DNA of 64,000 nucleotides from Candidatus Saccharimonadota bacterium (GTDB taxonomy: Bacteria; Patescibacteriota; Saccharimonadia; Saccharimonadales; Saccharimonadaceae). The notes below the pieces were generated by a model. That model saw only the letters and a list, made by a program, of their open reading frames with translations, was not told the origin of the DNA and ran no database searches. Made by a program: the position numbers and the translations under genes. Each line of letters opens with the position of its first letter. The stretch's first letter is position 1. Positions 51,863-60,563 of the stretch are shown in pieces. Where the stretch lies: the NCBI GenBank assembly GCA_905372305.1, contig CAJPOP010000003.1, forward strand, positions 62,001-126,000, in the 5' to 3' direction.

Positions 51863-53188
51863 ATGTACATCGCCCTGCTTGGCCGCCAGCCAGAGATCTC
51901 GATAGCCGAACTTGCGGCGGTCTTTGGCGCAGACTGCGTCAATCGCATCAGCCAGCAATTTGCCAAAGTTCAAACATCTCAATTTGATATTACCACCTTG
52001 GGCGGCACCATTAAATGCGCCGAAGTGATCACCGAGCTCCCAGCCAGCCGCACTGATAAAGCCTCGCTCCTCGCTGCCTCGCGCTTCATCACCCAGCATT
52101 ATCAAGCCAAGTGGGCACACTCGCCGCATAAAATCACCCTCGGTCTCAGCGCCTATAACCTGGCTGTTGGCGCCCGCGATGTCCAAAAAACCGGCCTCAT
52201 CCTCAAATCATCCCTCAAAAAATCTGGCACAAGTCTCCGCCTCATTCCGAATGACCAGCCCGCCCTCTCTACCGCCACCGCACACAACAACAAGCTTGGC
52301 GGATCACCCCATAAAGTCGAGCTGCTGCTCATCAAAACAACCGATCGCCGCCTCATCATTGCCGAGAGCCGCGGTGTCCAAAACATCACCGCCTACACCC
52401 GCCGCGACCGTCACCGCCCCAAGCGCGACGCCTTCGTTGGCATGCTGCCGCCCAAATTAGCGCAGATTATGCTGAATTTAGCGCTGGGTGCTGGGCCGCT
52501 GACCCGTCAAAGATCGCACGACAATTCTGTGACAAGGTCGGATTCCAGCCTCTCCGATAAGTCAATGGTTCTGCGGACGGCGTTGCCGGATGCATTCGAC
52601 TTGGAGGAGACGGCTGGAATCCGAGCTGCCGTGACAATCCTCGACCCCTTCTGCGGCACTGGCACCGTCCTGCAAGAAGCGCTGCTTGCTGGCTACGACG
52701 TCGTCGGCACCGACCTCAGCCAAAAAATGGTTGATTACACCACTGAGAACCTGTCGTGGCTACAATCAACGTTCACCGCACCCGGCAACGTCATTGACAT
52801 TCATCAAGCCGACGCCACCACGCACCACTGGCCAAACAGCACGCACCTCACTGCCGTTGTCTGCGAAACTTACCTCGGACAGCCCTTTTCCGCACCGCCC
52901 GCGCCTCAAAAACTAGCAGAAGTTGCCGGCAACTGTAATCACATTATCACCGGCTTCCTCACTAATATCCGTCCGCAGCTAGCGCCAAACACACCGCTGT
53001 GTATCGCCGTGCCAGCGTGGTACGACGCATCCGGCCGGGCCACTCATTTACCGCTAATAAAAAATCTCCAAAAGCTCGGCTATTACCAGCTCAACCGCAC
53101 ACCGCTCATATATCGCCGCCCCGACCAAATCGTCGCCCGCGAACTGCTAGTCCTAAAGCCAATTGACAAAACCGCGCCTCAAGCTTGA
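51863..53188 (+). CDS. Trm11-like RNA/DNA methyltransferase with in-frame insertion
   Basis: The 441-residue protein has an N-terminal THUMP-like half and a SAM-binding Rossmann domain with ILDPFCGTGTVLQEAL (motif I) and GTDLS. It resembles archaeal-type tRNA guanosine-10 N2-methyltransferases (Trm11/TrmG10). The usual D/N-P-P-Y motif is replaced by a CETYLGQ segment, so the activity needs testing. About 34 residues just before motif I are encoded by a palindromic insertion. TATAAT (51851-51856) ends 6 nt before the ATG. Confidence 0.8.
   Translation: MYIALLGRQPEISIAELAAVFGADCVNRISQQFAKVQTSQFDITTLGGTIKCAEVITELPASRTDKASLLAASRFITQHYQAKWAHSPHKITLGLSAYNLAVGARDVQKTGLILKSSLKKSGTSLRLIPNDQPALSTATAHNNKLGGSPHKVELLLIKTTDRRLIIAESRGVQNITAYTRRDRHRPKRDAFVGMLPPKLAQIMLNLALGAGPLTRQRSHDNSVTRSDSSLSDKSMVLRTALPDAFDLEETAGIRAAVTILDPFCGTGTVLQEALLAGYDVVGTDLSQKMVDYTTENLSWLQSTFTAPGNVIDIHQADATTHHWPNSTHLTAVVCETYLGQPFSAPPAPQKLAEVAGNCNHIITGFLTNIRPQLAPNTPLCIAVPAWYDASGRATHLPLIKNLQKLGYYQLNRTPLIYRRPDQIVARELLVLKPIDKTAPQA
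52529..52637 (+). repeat. 102-bp palindromic element inserted in the Trm11-like gene
   Basis: TCGGATTCCAGCC-TCTCC (52538-52555) pairs with GGAGA-C-GGCTGGAATCCGA (52606-52624): 18 bp with one bulge. Inner arms also pair (AAGTCAATG with CATTCGACTT). The direct repeat GTGACAA flanks it (52529-52535 and 52631-52637), like a target-site duplication. The unit from repeat to repeat is 102 bp, exactly 34 codons, so the frame is kept. Confidence 0.75.
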
Positions 53189-53213
53189 CAACTTAAGCCA
53201 AATTAGCTACACT
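53185..53213 (+). promoter_or_regulatory. rpmA promoter
   Basis: TTGACA (53185-53190) overlaps the stop of the preceding gene and is 17 bp from TACACT (53208-53213). The leader is about 30 nt, with an AAGGAG ribosome site. Confidence 0.8.
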
Positions 53214-53251
53214 GGTACAGATTGTTTATAAAAACTATTTAAGGAGTTGCT

Positions 53252-53524
53252 ATGTCAAAAGTTAAGGCTGGCGGTTCAGCCAGAAACACAAGGGACAGTG
53301 TTGGTCAGAGACTCGGCGTCAAGTGTTTTGGCGGTCAGAAAGTCAACGCTGGCCAGGTGTTAGTACGCCAAACAGGCGCAACTAAGATTGCTGGTAACGG
53401 CACGTATGTCAGTAAAAATTACACTATTCATGCCGCGAAAGCCGGTACAGTTAGCTTTAAGAAAGTCAAGAAAACCCGGTTCACCGGTAAAACCCAGCGG
53501 CGAACTCAGGTTTGCGTAGACTAG
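53252..53524 (+). CDS. rpmA: 50S ribosomal protein L27
   Basis: The 90-residue protein matches L27: KAGGSARNTRDSVGQRLGVK, then QKVNAGQVLVRQ and a basic C-terminal half. L27 lies near the peptidyl transferase centre of the large subunit. The usual neighbour rplU (L21) is not adjacent. It has a strong promoter and ribosome site. Confidence 0.96.
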   Translation: MSKVKAGGSARNTRDSVGQRLGVKCFGGQKVNAGQVLVRQTGATKIAGNGTYVSKNYTIHAAKAGTVSFKKVKKTRFTGKTQRRTQVCVD

Positions 53525-53544
53525 AAAACCATAAGAAATGATAG

Positions 53545-53575
53545 ACGACCGGACGCGCAGTTCGGTCGTTTGTTA
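53545..53575 (+). terminator. Terminator after rpmA
   Basis: ACGACCG (53545-53551) pairs with CGGTCGT (53563-53569), with a short T-rich tail. Confidence 0.65.
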
Positions 53576-53600
53576 TTTCACTCACTGAATTATAATCTCT

Positions 53601-54503
53601 TTAGTCTAGCGAAGAATCATCACCCTCTTCAGCCTGTTTACGCCTGTCTTGGCCCTGGCGGTCTCTTAGTTCTGCTACAAATCTAACCATTTCATCAACA
53701 CGCTCTAATAATTTTGATAAATAGCCCCTATCAACATTCGCCCCAGGTCGTACATTCGCAGCCAGCAATATTATTTTCAGCTGGACTTCGTTAACCGAAT
53801 TGCCAAGTAAAGCTATTTCTTCTTGCGAAGTAGCACTCTCAAGCACCTGAGCTGCATTACCAACTTGATTAAGATTATCGCCAGCGAACGACAAACCTGC
53901 CTGAAAATCACCAGACGACACCTTTCCCGCCATATCTATACTTTGCATAGCCTTATTCAAGCCCCCTCTCGCCGACTGCGCTGCCTGAAAGCAATTATCT
54001 ATCAATTTCCTAAGCTGTTCGCTATTCATTTCCGGCTGCTGTTCATCACCCTGTGTGCTTGCTTCTGGCTGATCGTCAGATTCACCCGTTTTTACCGCTT
54101 TTTCAGGCGGCTGAGAACTTGCATCTGGCGATTCTTTGCCTCCACCCCTTAACGCTGCTAATAAATCAGCGCGGGCTTTCTCTGGATCCTCTGGACTAGC
54201 AGTAGCCTCCTTTTTGCCAGCTCGAGCCAGCCTCGCTCGTAACGCCTCCGCAGGAGACAATGTCTTTGGAGGGCCGGAACCGTCTTGCGATGTATCCCCT
54301 TCCGGAGACGCCACGCCAGACGCCTCTAAAGCCGAGTTCCCTATACCGCGCGAAAGTCTACCCTTATCTTCTTGCAACGATTCCGGATCAACCGCCGGCG
54401 ATTCATCAGCCTGAGATTCGCCGTCTGCTGGATATTCTGTTTCTGATGTTTTTTGTTCTTGGTAATCTCCAGCTGAGTGTTGACCTGGAAACATTTCTGT
54501 CAT
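53601..54503 (-). CDS. Hypothetical acidic, largely disordered protein
   Basis: The 300-residue protein is Ser/Pro/Glu/Asp-rich and looks disordered for its first 170 residues. The C-terminal part (about 175-290) is helical. There is no signal peptide or membrane helix. ATG 54503 follows TATAAT by 7 nt. Its promoter is nearly identical to that of the FHA gene at 55873, so the two may be co-regulated. I do not recognise the family. Confidence 0.58.
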   Translation of the reverse strand: MTEMFPGQHSAGDYQEQKTSETEYPADGESQADESPAVDPESLQEDKGRLSRGIGNSALEASGVASPEGDTSQDGSGPPKTLSPAEALRARLARAGKKEATASPEDPEKARADLLAALRGGGKESPDASSQPPEKAVKTGESDDQPEASTQGDEQQPEMNSEQLRKLIDNCFQAAQSARGGLNKAMQSIDMAGKVSSGDFQAGLSFAGDNLNQVGNAAQVLESATSQEEIALLGNSVNEVQLKIILLAANVRPGANVDRGYLSKLLERVDEMVRFVAELRDRQGQDRRKQAEEGDDSSLD

Positions 54504-54510
54504 AAAGTTA

Positions 54511-54539
54511 ATTATAGCAAAAAATAAGCAAAAAGTCAA
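54511..54539 (-). promoter_or_regulatory. TTGACTTTTTG-type leaderless promoter
   Basis: On the minus strand, TTGACT (54539-54534) and TATAAT (54516-54511) are 17 bp apart. The spacer matches that of the 55873 promoter at nearly every base. Confidence 0.75.
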
Positions 54540-54574
54540 CTATAAAATAATAAAGATAAGATATAGCAAATACC

Positions 54575-55156
54575 CTACTCAGAAGAATCTTGTCTGCAAC
54601 AACTAGCCAAAACAACATGAGCAGCTTCTCTATGCTGACCGTATATTGGAGTGCCATCTTTACGCCTATCAGATTCGATATTTTCCTCTAATTCCGGGCT
54701 AAATGACCCGTCTATCATTGATAAAGCTAATACCGCTGCATATTCAGGACTTGTCATCTTATCCGGATAGCCAGGACGGTTCGAGTGTTTTAGATTGCCA
54801 GGATCGTTGTGTTTAACTCGCTCTGGCAAGTCGTCTGGCGATAATTGCCGCATAACTTCAAGTTTTCCTCCAAAAAACTTCAGTAGCCGGCAGCGCAATA
54901 GATGATTCTTCCGAATCTCATTTATCGTCTTCTTAAATCCGTCAAAACCAGTCTCAACGTCGTAAGGAGCATACTCATCAATGATACTCTTTATATTAGT
55001 ACCTTCCAGACCTTTAAGCCAGTTCATGGAACTATAAAAACCCTTTATTGAAACTTTATCCCTACCCTTTATACCTTCGGATAATTGTCGCCGTGCATAT
55101 GTCTGGTGTGCTTGCTCGCGCTGTTCGTCTGTCGCTGTAGGGCTTAGTATAACGTC
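54575..55156 (-). pseudogene. C-terminal continuation of the FHA gene after an in-frame UGA
   Basis: The first start codon in this frame is ATG 55027, which would give 150 aa. However, the frame is open without any ATG, GTG or TTG back to the UGA stop of the FHA gene at 55159-55157. The 43 upstream codons read as ordinary protein (SPTATDEQREQAHQTYARRQ). So this segment looks like the C-terminal part of the FHA protein, cut off by one UGA. It may be a recent nonsense mutation, readthrough, or two products. The domain itself is not recognised. Confidence 0.5.
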
Positions 55157-55873
55157 TCATAACTCTCGCAAGTTTTTACTTTCCCTTTCTTGAGCTTGCT
55201 TCGGAGGCTCGTTAAATCTATTACCATCAATATCCGTTCCAAGCGGCTGCGCCAGAAACTGCATTCTTTCAGAAAAGTCGCCTAATCTACTTCGCTCTGG
55301 CGTCTGGCTTTGTTCTTGGCTACTTGGCGGTATATTTGGCGGTACATAATGCTGCAAACTACCCCATCCGCCAGAATCGCCCTGATATTCTGGCCTCTCA
55401 TAAGAAACCACCGTACCGTATGTTGAAGTGTCCTTTATCGTTAGAGTTCCATTCTCGTCAGTAGAAATACATAAATGCCGGCGAGACACAGACGTATTGC
55501 TATACAAATTAGGAAACCTATCATGACCCCTGCCTATAACAACCTGATCATCTGACCTGATGCCCTTGATACCTGTGATGTTCGCCGGATCGCTTAAATT
55601 GTGATGCTCGTCTGATACAACAATATAAGCACATGTTGGATTAATTATATAACCATCATAGACATATTGATCATTTACCTTAGGCAATTCGCTAACCTTA
55701 TATATGGATAGCTTAGCCGGTTTCGCTCCTGTCCCCTCAGGATGCTTATCTCTGGCTCCTCCCAATGATAACTCAATTTTTGCTGGCGCCTCTTCAACAG
55801 AGAAAGACACTTTCTGACCGCGCGAAAGTGATTCTTCAATGATTGTTTTCTCTTCTGGCCTTTTCTGCTCCAT
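55157..55873 (-). CDS. FHA-domain protein
   Basis: The 238-residue product has a forkhead-associated domain (about 120-175) with VIGRG, SVSRRH and a TSTYGT strand turn. FHA domains bind phosphothreonine, so a Ser/Thr kinase partner is likely elsewhere. ATG 55873 follows a TATAAC -10 by 7 nt. The stop at 55157 is UGA, and the same frame continues open for another 193 codons downstream. Confidence 0.75.
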   Translation of the reverse strand: MEQKRPEEKTIIEESLSRGQKVSFSVEEAPAKIELSLGGARDKHPEGTGAKPAKLSIYKVSELPKVNDQYVYDGYIINPTCAYIVVSDEHHNLSDPANITGIKGIRSDDQVVIGRGHDRFPNLYSNTSVSRRHLCISTDENGTLTIKDTSTYGTVVSYERPEYQGDSGGWGSLQHYVPPNIPPSSQEQSQTPERSRLGDFSERMQFLAQPLGTDIDGNRFNEPPKQAQERESKNLREL

Positions 55874-55880
55874 AGGTCTA

Positions 55881-55909
55881 GTTATAGCAAAATATAAGCA
55901 AAAAGTCAA
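55881..55909 (-). promoter_or_regulatory. TTGACTTTTTG-type leaderless promoter of the FHA gene
   Basis: On the minus strand, TTGACT (55909-55904) and TATAAC (55886-55881) are 17 bp apart, with the ATG 7 nt downstream. Confidence 0.72.
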
Positions 55910-55952
55910 CTACGGCACAACAAACATATGCCCCAGTCAAACACCAAATACA

Positions 55953-56342
55953 CTAAGCTAGGCCAAGATGATACTTAATGCGAGACACCACATCACTAAT
56001 AACTACCTGCGATTTCACCAGATAATCATCAACGCCCAAGCTCTCAGCGCGCTCCTTGTCTTTTGGTTGACTAAGCGCTGTTAACATGATAATCCGCACA
56101 TTGGCAGTCTCTGGCGTGTTGCGCAAAATATCCAGCACGTCAAAGCCGCTAATCTTCGGCATCATGGCGTCGAGCAAAATCAAATCCGGACGATATTCCA
56201 CTGTCGCTGATAAAGCATCCTCGCCATTATGGACTTCCCTGACGTCAAAACCCTCAAGCTCAAGCCTCGAACGGTAAACCGCCGACAGCGCCATTTCATC
56301 TTCTACTAATAAGATCTTTTTTTTCTGACCGCTCCCATTCAT
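55953..56342 (-). CDS. Single-domain response regulator
   Basis: The 129-residue receiver domain has VEDE, phospho-acceptor Asp in LLDAMMPKISGFDVL, the switch Thr in LTALS and Lys in YLVKSQ. It has no output domain. ATG 56342 fits the family N terminus; the longer frame does not. No kinase gene is adjacent. Confidence 0.9.
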   Translation of the reverse strand: MNGSGQKKKILLVEDEMALSAVYRSRLELEGFDVREVHNGEDALSATVEYRPDLILLDAMMPKISGFDVLDILRNTPETANVRIIMLTALSQPKDKERAESLGVDDYLVKSQVVISDVVSRIKYHLGLA

Positions 56343-56384
56343 AATACTTTTAATTTTAACGGTTATCGATAAAAAACACAAGCA

Positions 56385-57557
56385 TTATAAAGATTCGGCT
56401 TTTTCCAGTTGCGGATCTTTATCGTTCTTCACATCGTCCGCTGTCAATTCCACTTCCACGTCAGGCTTAATACCTTCCTTATCAATATTCTTGCCCTTTG
56501 GCGTATACCAGCGCGCTTCAGTGACTTTTAGCTGCGAACCGCTAGACAAATCAATCACCACTTGTACGCTGCCTTTGCCATAACTTTTTTTACCGACTAA
56601 TTTTGCCTTGCCGTAATCTCGCAGCGCTCCTGCCGTAATCTCGCTGGCACTGGCGCTATTCTCATTAATCAGCACGACCGTCTGTATATTCTCTAAAATT
56701 GGCGAACCAGTCGAATTCAGAGTCTTGACTGTCTCCGAGCCGCGCCGTTCCGTCAAAACAACTTGGTTATTCAGCCATAGCCCCAGCAAGCCCTGCGCCG
56801 AATCAACTGTCCCGCCCGGATTATTACGCAAATCCACAATTACTTTCGTCACGCCCCTGTCGATAAACTCCCGGGCAGCTTTTCTGGCGGCGCTGACCGT
56901 GTCGTCATTAAACCTGCTAACTGTCAATATGCCAATTTTACCGTTAATTCTCGACTCCACCGCCGGCGCGGTAATATTTTGCCGCACCACGGAGACCTCG
57001 TGGACTTGCTGCCCGTTCTGCAGCGTCAACTTAACCGACGTGCCAATTTCGCCGCGAATTTTATCGACAACTTTATCAACGCCCCAATCAGCAGCTTCTT
57101 CGCCGTTTACTTTCATAATTACTTCGCCAGCCTTTATGCCCGCTTTTTGCGCCGGGCTGTCGTTTAACGGCTTGATAATTGTCGGCTTATTATTTCTCAG
57201 ACCAATCTCTGCGCCGATGCCGCCGCCGATATTGCCGCTTAATGATTTCTTAAACTCCTCGGATTCCTTCGGGTCCATATACGACGTATGCTTGTCGCCG
57301 ACAGCAGCCACCAAACCCCGGCTGGCGCCGTAAATTAACTTTTGCGTATCCAGTTTGCCGTCATAATTCGCCGCCAGTTGCTGGTATGTCTCTTGAACGC
57401 TAGACAAATCAATCGTTTTATTAGACGCGCGCATCCCAAACATCGGCGCGGCTGCCGCAAAAATTGTTTCATAGCGAGTCCCCGCCGCAAAGCTAACAAT
57501 CGCCACGATAATCACTACCAAAAACTGAACCGACTGGCTTTTTTTTCTCTCCGTCAT
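56385..57557 (-). CDS. S41-family C-terminal processing protease (CtpA-like)
   Basis: The 390-residue protein has an N-terminal membrane anchor (about 10-27), a PDZ domain (about 105-190) and a peptidase domain with catalytic S303 (NENSASASE) and K328 (SYGKGS), 25 residues apart as in CtpB. It acts outside the membrane. TATAAT lies 8 nt before the ATG. Confidence 0.94.
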   Translation of the reverse strand: MTERKKSQSVQFLVVIIVAIVSFAAGTRYETIFAAAAPMFGMRASNKTIDLSSVQETYQQLAANYDGKLDTQKLIYGASRGLVAAVGDKHTSYMDPKESEEFKKSLSGNIGGGIGAEIGLRNNKPTIIKPLNDSPAQKAGIKAGEVIMKVNGEEAADWGVDKVVDKIRGEIGTSVKLTLQNGQQVHEVSVVRQNITAPAVESRINGKIGILTVSRFNDDTVSAARKAAREFIDRGVTKVIVDLRNNPGGTVDSAQGLLGLWLNNQVVLTERRGSETVKTLNSTGSPILENIQTVVLINENSASASEITAGALRDYGKAKLVGKKSYGKGSVQVVIDLSSGSQLKVTEARWYTPKGKNIDKEGIKPDVEVELTADDVKNDKDPQLEKAESL

Positions 57558-57575
57558 ATCATTGCATTATACAAC

Positions 57576-57602
57576 AAAACGCCCGGTTAGCGCGAGCGTT
57601 TT
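57576..57602 (-). terminator. Terminator after the CHAP hydrolase gene
   Basis: AAAACGCCCG (57576-57585) pairs with CGAGCGTTTT (57593-57602) as ten pairs including one G-U, with a 7-nt loop. It separates the hydrolase gene from the S41 protease gene. Confidence 0.75.
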
Positions 57603-57620
57603 ATGTTAATAGAGGCTATT

Positions 57621-58757
57621 TTAGAAATAAACGTATGTCAAACCGGAAGCTGAACGCGTATAATATCGGTATAATCCATCCCAAGCAAAGTTGTAGTCAC
57701 TCACTGTAATTGTACCGTCGCCATTAACCGATTCAACATACATGACGTGGCCGTAAGTGCCGACGCTCATCACTGCCGCTGCGCCAGCTTTTGGCGTCGA
57801 GCCGCTGGGGATGCCATGACGCGCTGCTGTTGACGGCCACTGGTTAGCATTGCCCGCGCCGCCAAAATGCGGCACATACCGGCCAGTACTATGGATTTTC
57901 CAAGCCACATAGCTCACACACTCGCGCGTATACAACCCCCACGGGTCAACATAAGCATCCAGCGGTGCATTCGCCCAAACACCCGGATAACCGCCGCCGC
58001 CTGGAATACCGCCCGGGATTGATACACCATTACCAAGGGCACGCCGGTTGGCTGCCGCTTGTTCCTCGCGAAGCTTAGCGACCTCGCTGTTACGCTTTTG
58101 CGCTAGTGCTGAATAAGCGTTTTGGTCGTTCTTAGTATCGGCAACCAGTTTAGCTTTCTCCGACTGTTTGGACGACAAAACATTGCGCTGCGCTTCTTGG
58201 TCTCTAAGCGTATTTTCGACCAGTTTTTTATTCTCTTCCAATTTCTTTTGGAGCGCCTTAATCTCCTTGATTTTACCGTTCAGCGACGTCCTCAGCGAGC
58301 TGCGCTGCTCTTGCTTATCAATGTAATCTCCTATGCTATTTGAGCTGGCCAGCATTTCCAACGGTGAAATCTGATCATCAACATGCATATCCGCCAGGAC
58401 CTGGCCCATCGCCTTGCGTCTTTGTTTTATCAATATCTCATTTCTCTTTATCTGCGCATTCAGATTATCTATTTTCTTTTGGCTGTCAGCGATCTGCCCC
58501 TGGATGGTAGTAATCTGGCTATTTATTTTATCCAGCTCAGATTGCAAATTATCCGCCATTTCACCCAAACGGGACGCCTCGGAATTATATTTGCTGGCTT
58601 CTTGTTCTTTTGCTTTGATTTCTGCCTCGTAATCACGAGCAAAAACATGCGAACCCAAGGCGAGAACACCTGAGCCTGCAACCAACACAGCCACCGCCAC
58701 CAGGGCTGCCCTGCTGGCTAATGAATCTGAAATTGGCGTGGTGGACCGTAATTTCAT
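57621..58757 (-). CDS. PcsB-like CHAP-domain peptidoglycan hydrolase
   Basis: The 378-residue protein has a signal peptide (about 1-40, ending SHVFA-R), a long coiled coil (42-235) and a C-terminal CHAP domain with C280, H337 and N356. This is the PcsB layout: a septal hydrolase activated through FtsEX, whose genes lie directly upstream on the same strand. TTGACA, 18 bp, TAACAT precedes the ATG by 6 nt. Confidence 0.9.
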   Translation of the reverse strand: MKLRSTTPISDSLASRAALVAVAVLVAGSGVLALGSHVFARDYEAEIKAKEQEASKYNSEASRLGEMADNLQSELDKINSQITTIQGQIADSQKKIDNLNAQIKRNEILIKQRRKAMGQVLADMHVDDQISPLEMLASSNSIGDYIDKQEQRSSLRTSLNGKIKEIKALQKKLEENKKLVENTLRDQEAQRNVLSSKQSEKAKLVADTKNDQNAYSALAQKRNSEVAKLREEQAAANRRALGNGVSIPGGIPGGGGYPGVWANAPLDAYVDPWGLYTRECVSYVAWKIHSTGRYVPHFGGAGNANQWPSTAARHGIPSGSTPKAGAAAVMSVGTYGHVMYVESVNGDGTITVSDYNFAWDGLYRYYTRSASGLTYVYF

Positions 58758-58839
58758 ACCTATATGTTAGCACAAGCATGATAGCGTTGTCAACAAGATT
58801 TGAACGACTTTAAAAAGAAACACCCTTTTAGCCTAAAAA

Positions 58840-59835
58840 CTACAACTTCAAATATTTGCGCGTGGCAATCCATGAGGAGACTACGCCGATGAATGCACCG
58901 ATGACAATCATCGCTAAAAGTACCAGACCGACGTACATGGTTAGGCTACTAAGCAAACCCTCCGCCGGAATGCCGTATCTGGTCATCGGCTCACGAACAA
59001 AGAACAGCAAGCTGTAGCCGGCGATCGTCGCGATAATTGCTGCGATAAATCCGTACATTACCGCTTCTACGATAAACGGCCCGCGGATAAAACTCCTTTC
59101 AGCGCCGATCAGCTTCATCATTTGAATTTCGTCTTTCCTATTAAAGATTGCCATGCGAATCGTATTAAAAACAACCAGCGAGGAAATCACCACGAACACC
59201 ACAGTAGCAATTGAGCCGCCAATACTTGCCAAATGCACCCAGTCGCCAACGGTTTTCAGCGCTTGCTGGCGGTCGCCGCTAAACGACGGCTCTTGGCGCG
59301 GATCTTTGTATTTTTTATACAATTTGTCAGTTTTAATAAAATTCTCCAGAGATTTCTGATTATTCAAATCTTCTACCGAGATTCGCAGCGTCGCCGACAT
59401 TTCATTGCTAGATTCTTTAATAGCCTCCAATGCCTCTGGGTCATCCTCATACTGCTTGGCTTGCTGATCGCGCGCCTCCTCGGCAGAAACGTATTTTACG
59501 CCAATCACATTATCCAATTTGGCAATCCGCGACTTGATAGCATTAATTTCTTTTTCCGGCGTATCGCCCTTTAGGTAAATCGACATGTCAGCTTGTTTAG
59601 AGATATTGGATGCCGTGTCTAATAAAATTTGGCGGGCGGACATCGTCATAAAAACAATCAAAAGCGTGATACTCATCACCGCAGTAGCAGCAACCGTCAG
59701 CCAAGCATTGCGGCTAAAACTATTAATACCGTAGCGGCACATTCTGACAAACGTCAACCAGCCGCGCCGGCGCTGTTTGATACGAACTGCCTCCTTTGAG
59801 GATACGGGTTTTTTCCTTGTCTTTGCCTTTGTCAT
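58840..59835 (-). CDS. ftsX: FtsX, division ABC permease
   Basis: The 331-residue protein has four membrane helices and a large extracellular loop (about 75-210) after the first, as in FtsX. It carries the GAERSFIRGPFIVE coupling region. It passes ATP-driven motion from FtsE to hydrolases outside the cell. It overlaps ftsE by 4 nt. Confidence 0.93.
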   Translation of the reverse strand: MTKAKTRKKPVSSKEAVRIKQRRRGWLTFVRMCRYGINSFSRNAWLTVAATAVMSITLLIVFMTMSARQILLDTASNISKQADMSIYLKGDTPEKEINAIKSRIAKLDNVIGVKYVSAEEARDQQAKQYEDDPEALEAIKESSNEMSATLRISVEDLNNQKSLENFIKTDKLYKKYKDPRQEPSFSGDRQQALKTVGDWVHLASIGGSIATVVFVVISSLVVFNTIRMAIFNRKDEIQMMKLIGAERSFIRGPFIVEAVMYGFIAAIIATIAGYSLLFFVREPMTRYGIPAEGLLSSLTMYVGLVLLAMIVIGAFIGVVSSWIATRKYLKL

Positions 59836-60515
59836 TGCTTATAGCTTCCTTTTGCTTGGTCAGAAGTAATCTTACCGTGATCAATGGTAATAACGCGCCG
59901 CTTCAACCGGTTAACAATCTCCACGTTGTGCGTCGTTAAAATCACTGTCGTGCCGTATTTATTAATTTTTTCCAGCAAGCGCACGATATCCCAGCTGTGT
60001 TTCGGATCCAGGTTGCCAGTTGGCTCGTCAGCGATCAGAATTTTCGGTTGGCGTACCACCGCTCTAGCAATCGCCACCCGCTGCTGCTCGCCGCCAGACA
60101 ACTGATTCGGAAATTGTTTTTCCTTGCCTTTCAAGCCCACTAGTTCAATCACTTTCGGCACGGTTGATTTAATTTCGCGGTTAGTCATCCCGGCAATTTC
60201 CAGCGCAAACGCGATATTCTCAAATACTGTCCGATTTGGCAGCAGCTTAAAATCCTGAAACACCACGCCAATCTTACGGCGCAGCAACGGAATGTGCTTA
60301 TCTTTCAAATTGTCATAATCAATACCGCCAACGACGATTTTCCCGGAACTTGGCTTTTCCTCGCGCGTCAGGAGTTTTAATAGCGTCGATTTACCAGCGC
60401 CAGAAGTACCAACAATAATCACAAACTCGCCAGCACTAACATGAATACTCGCCCGATTTAAGGCTGGCTTATTATTCTTCCCGTAATTCTTCGTCACCCT
60501 ATCTAACAGAATCAT
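59832..60515 (-). CDS. ftsE: FtsE, division ABC ATPase
   Basis: The 227-residue ATPase has Walker A GTSGAGKST, signature LSGGEQQR and Walker B LIADEPTG. It partners FtsX. TATAAT lies 8 nt before the ATG, so it has its own leaderless promoter after prfB. Confidence 0.95.
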   Translation of the reverse strand: MILLDRVTKNYGKNNKPALNRASIHVSAGEFVIIVGTSGAGKSTLLKLLTREEKPSSGKIVVGGIDYDNLKDKHIPLLRRKIGVVFQDFKLLPNRTVFENIAFALEIAGMTNREIKSTVPKVIELVGLKGKEKQFPNQLSGGEQQRVAIARAVVRQPKILIADEPTGNLDPKHSWDIVRLLEKINKYGTTVILTTHNVEIVNRLKRRVITIDHGKITSDQAKGSYKQ

Positions 60516-60563
60516 CAGGCAATATTATAGCATAAACTGTATTCTGGCCGCAAACTGCTGCTA

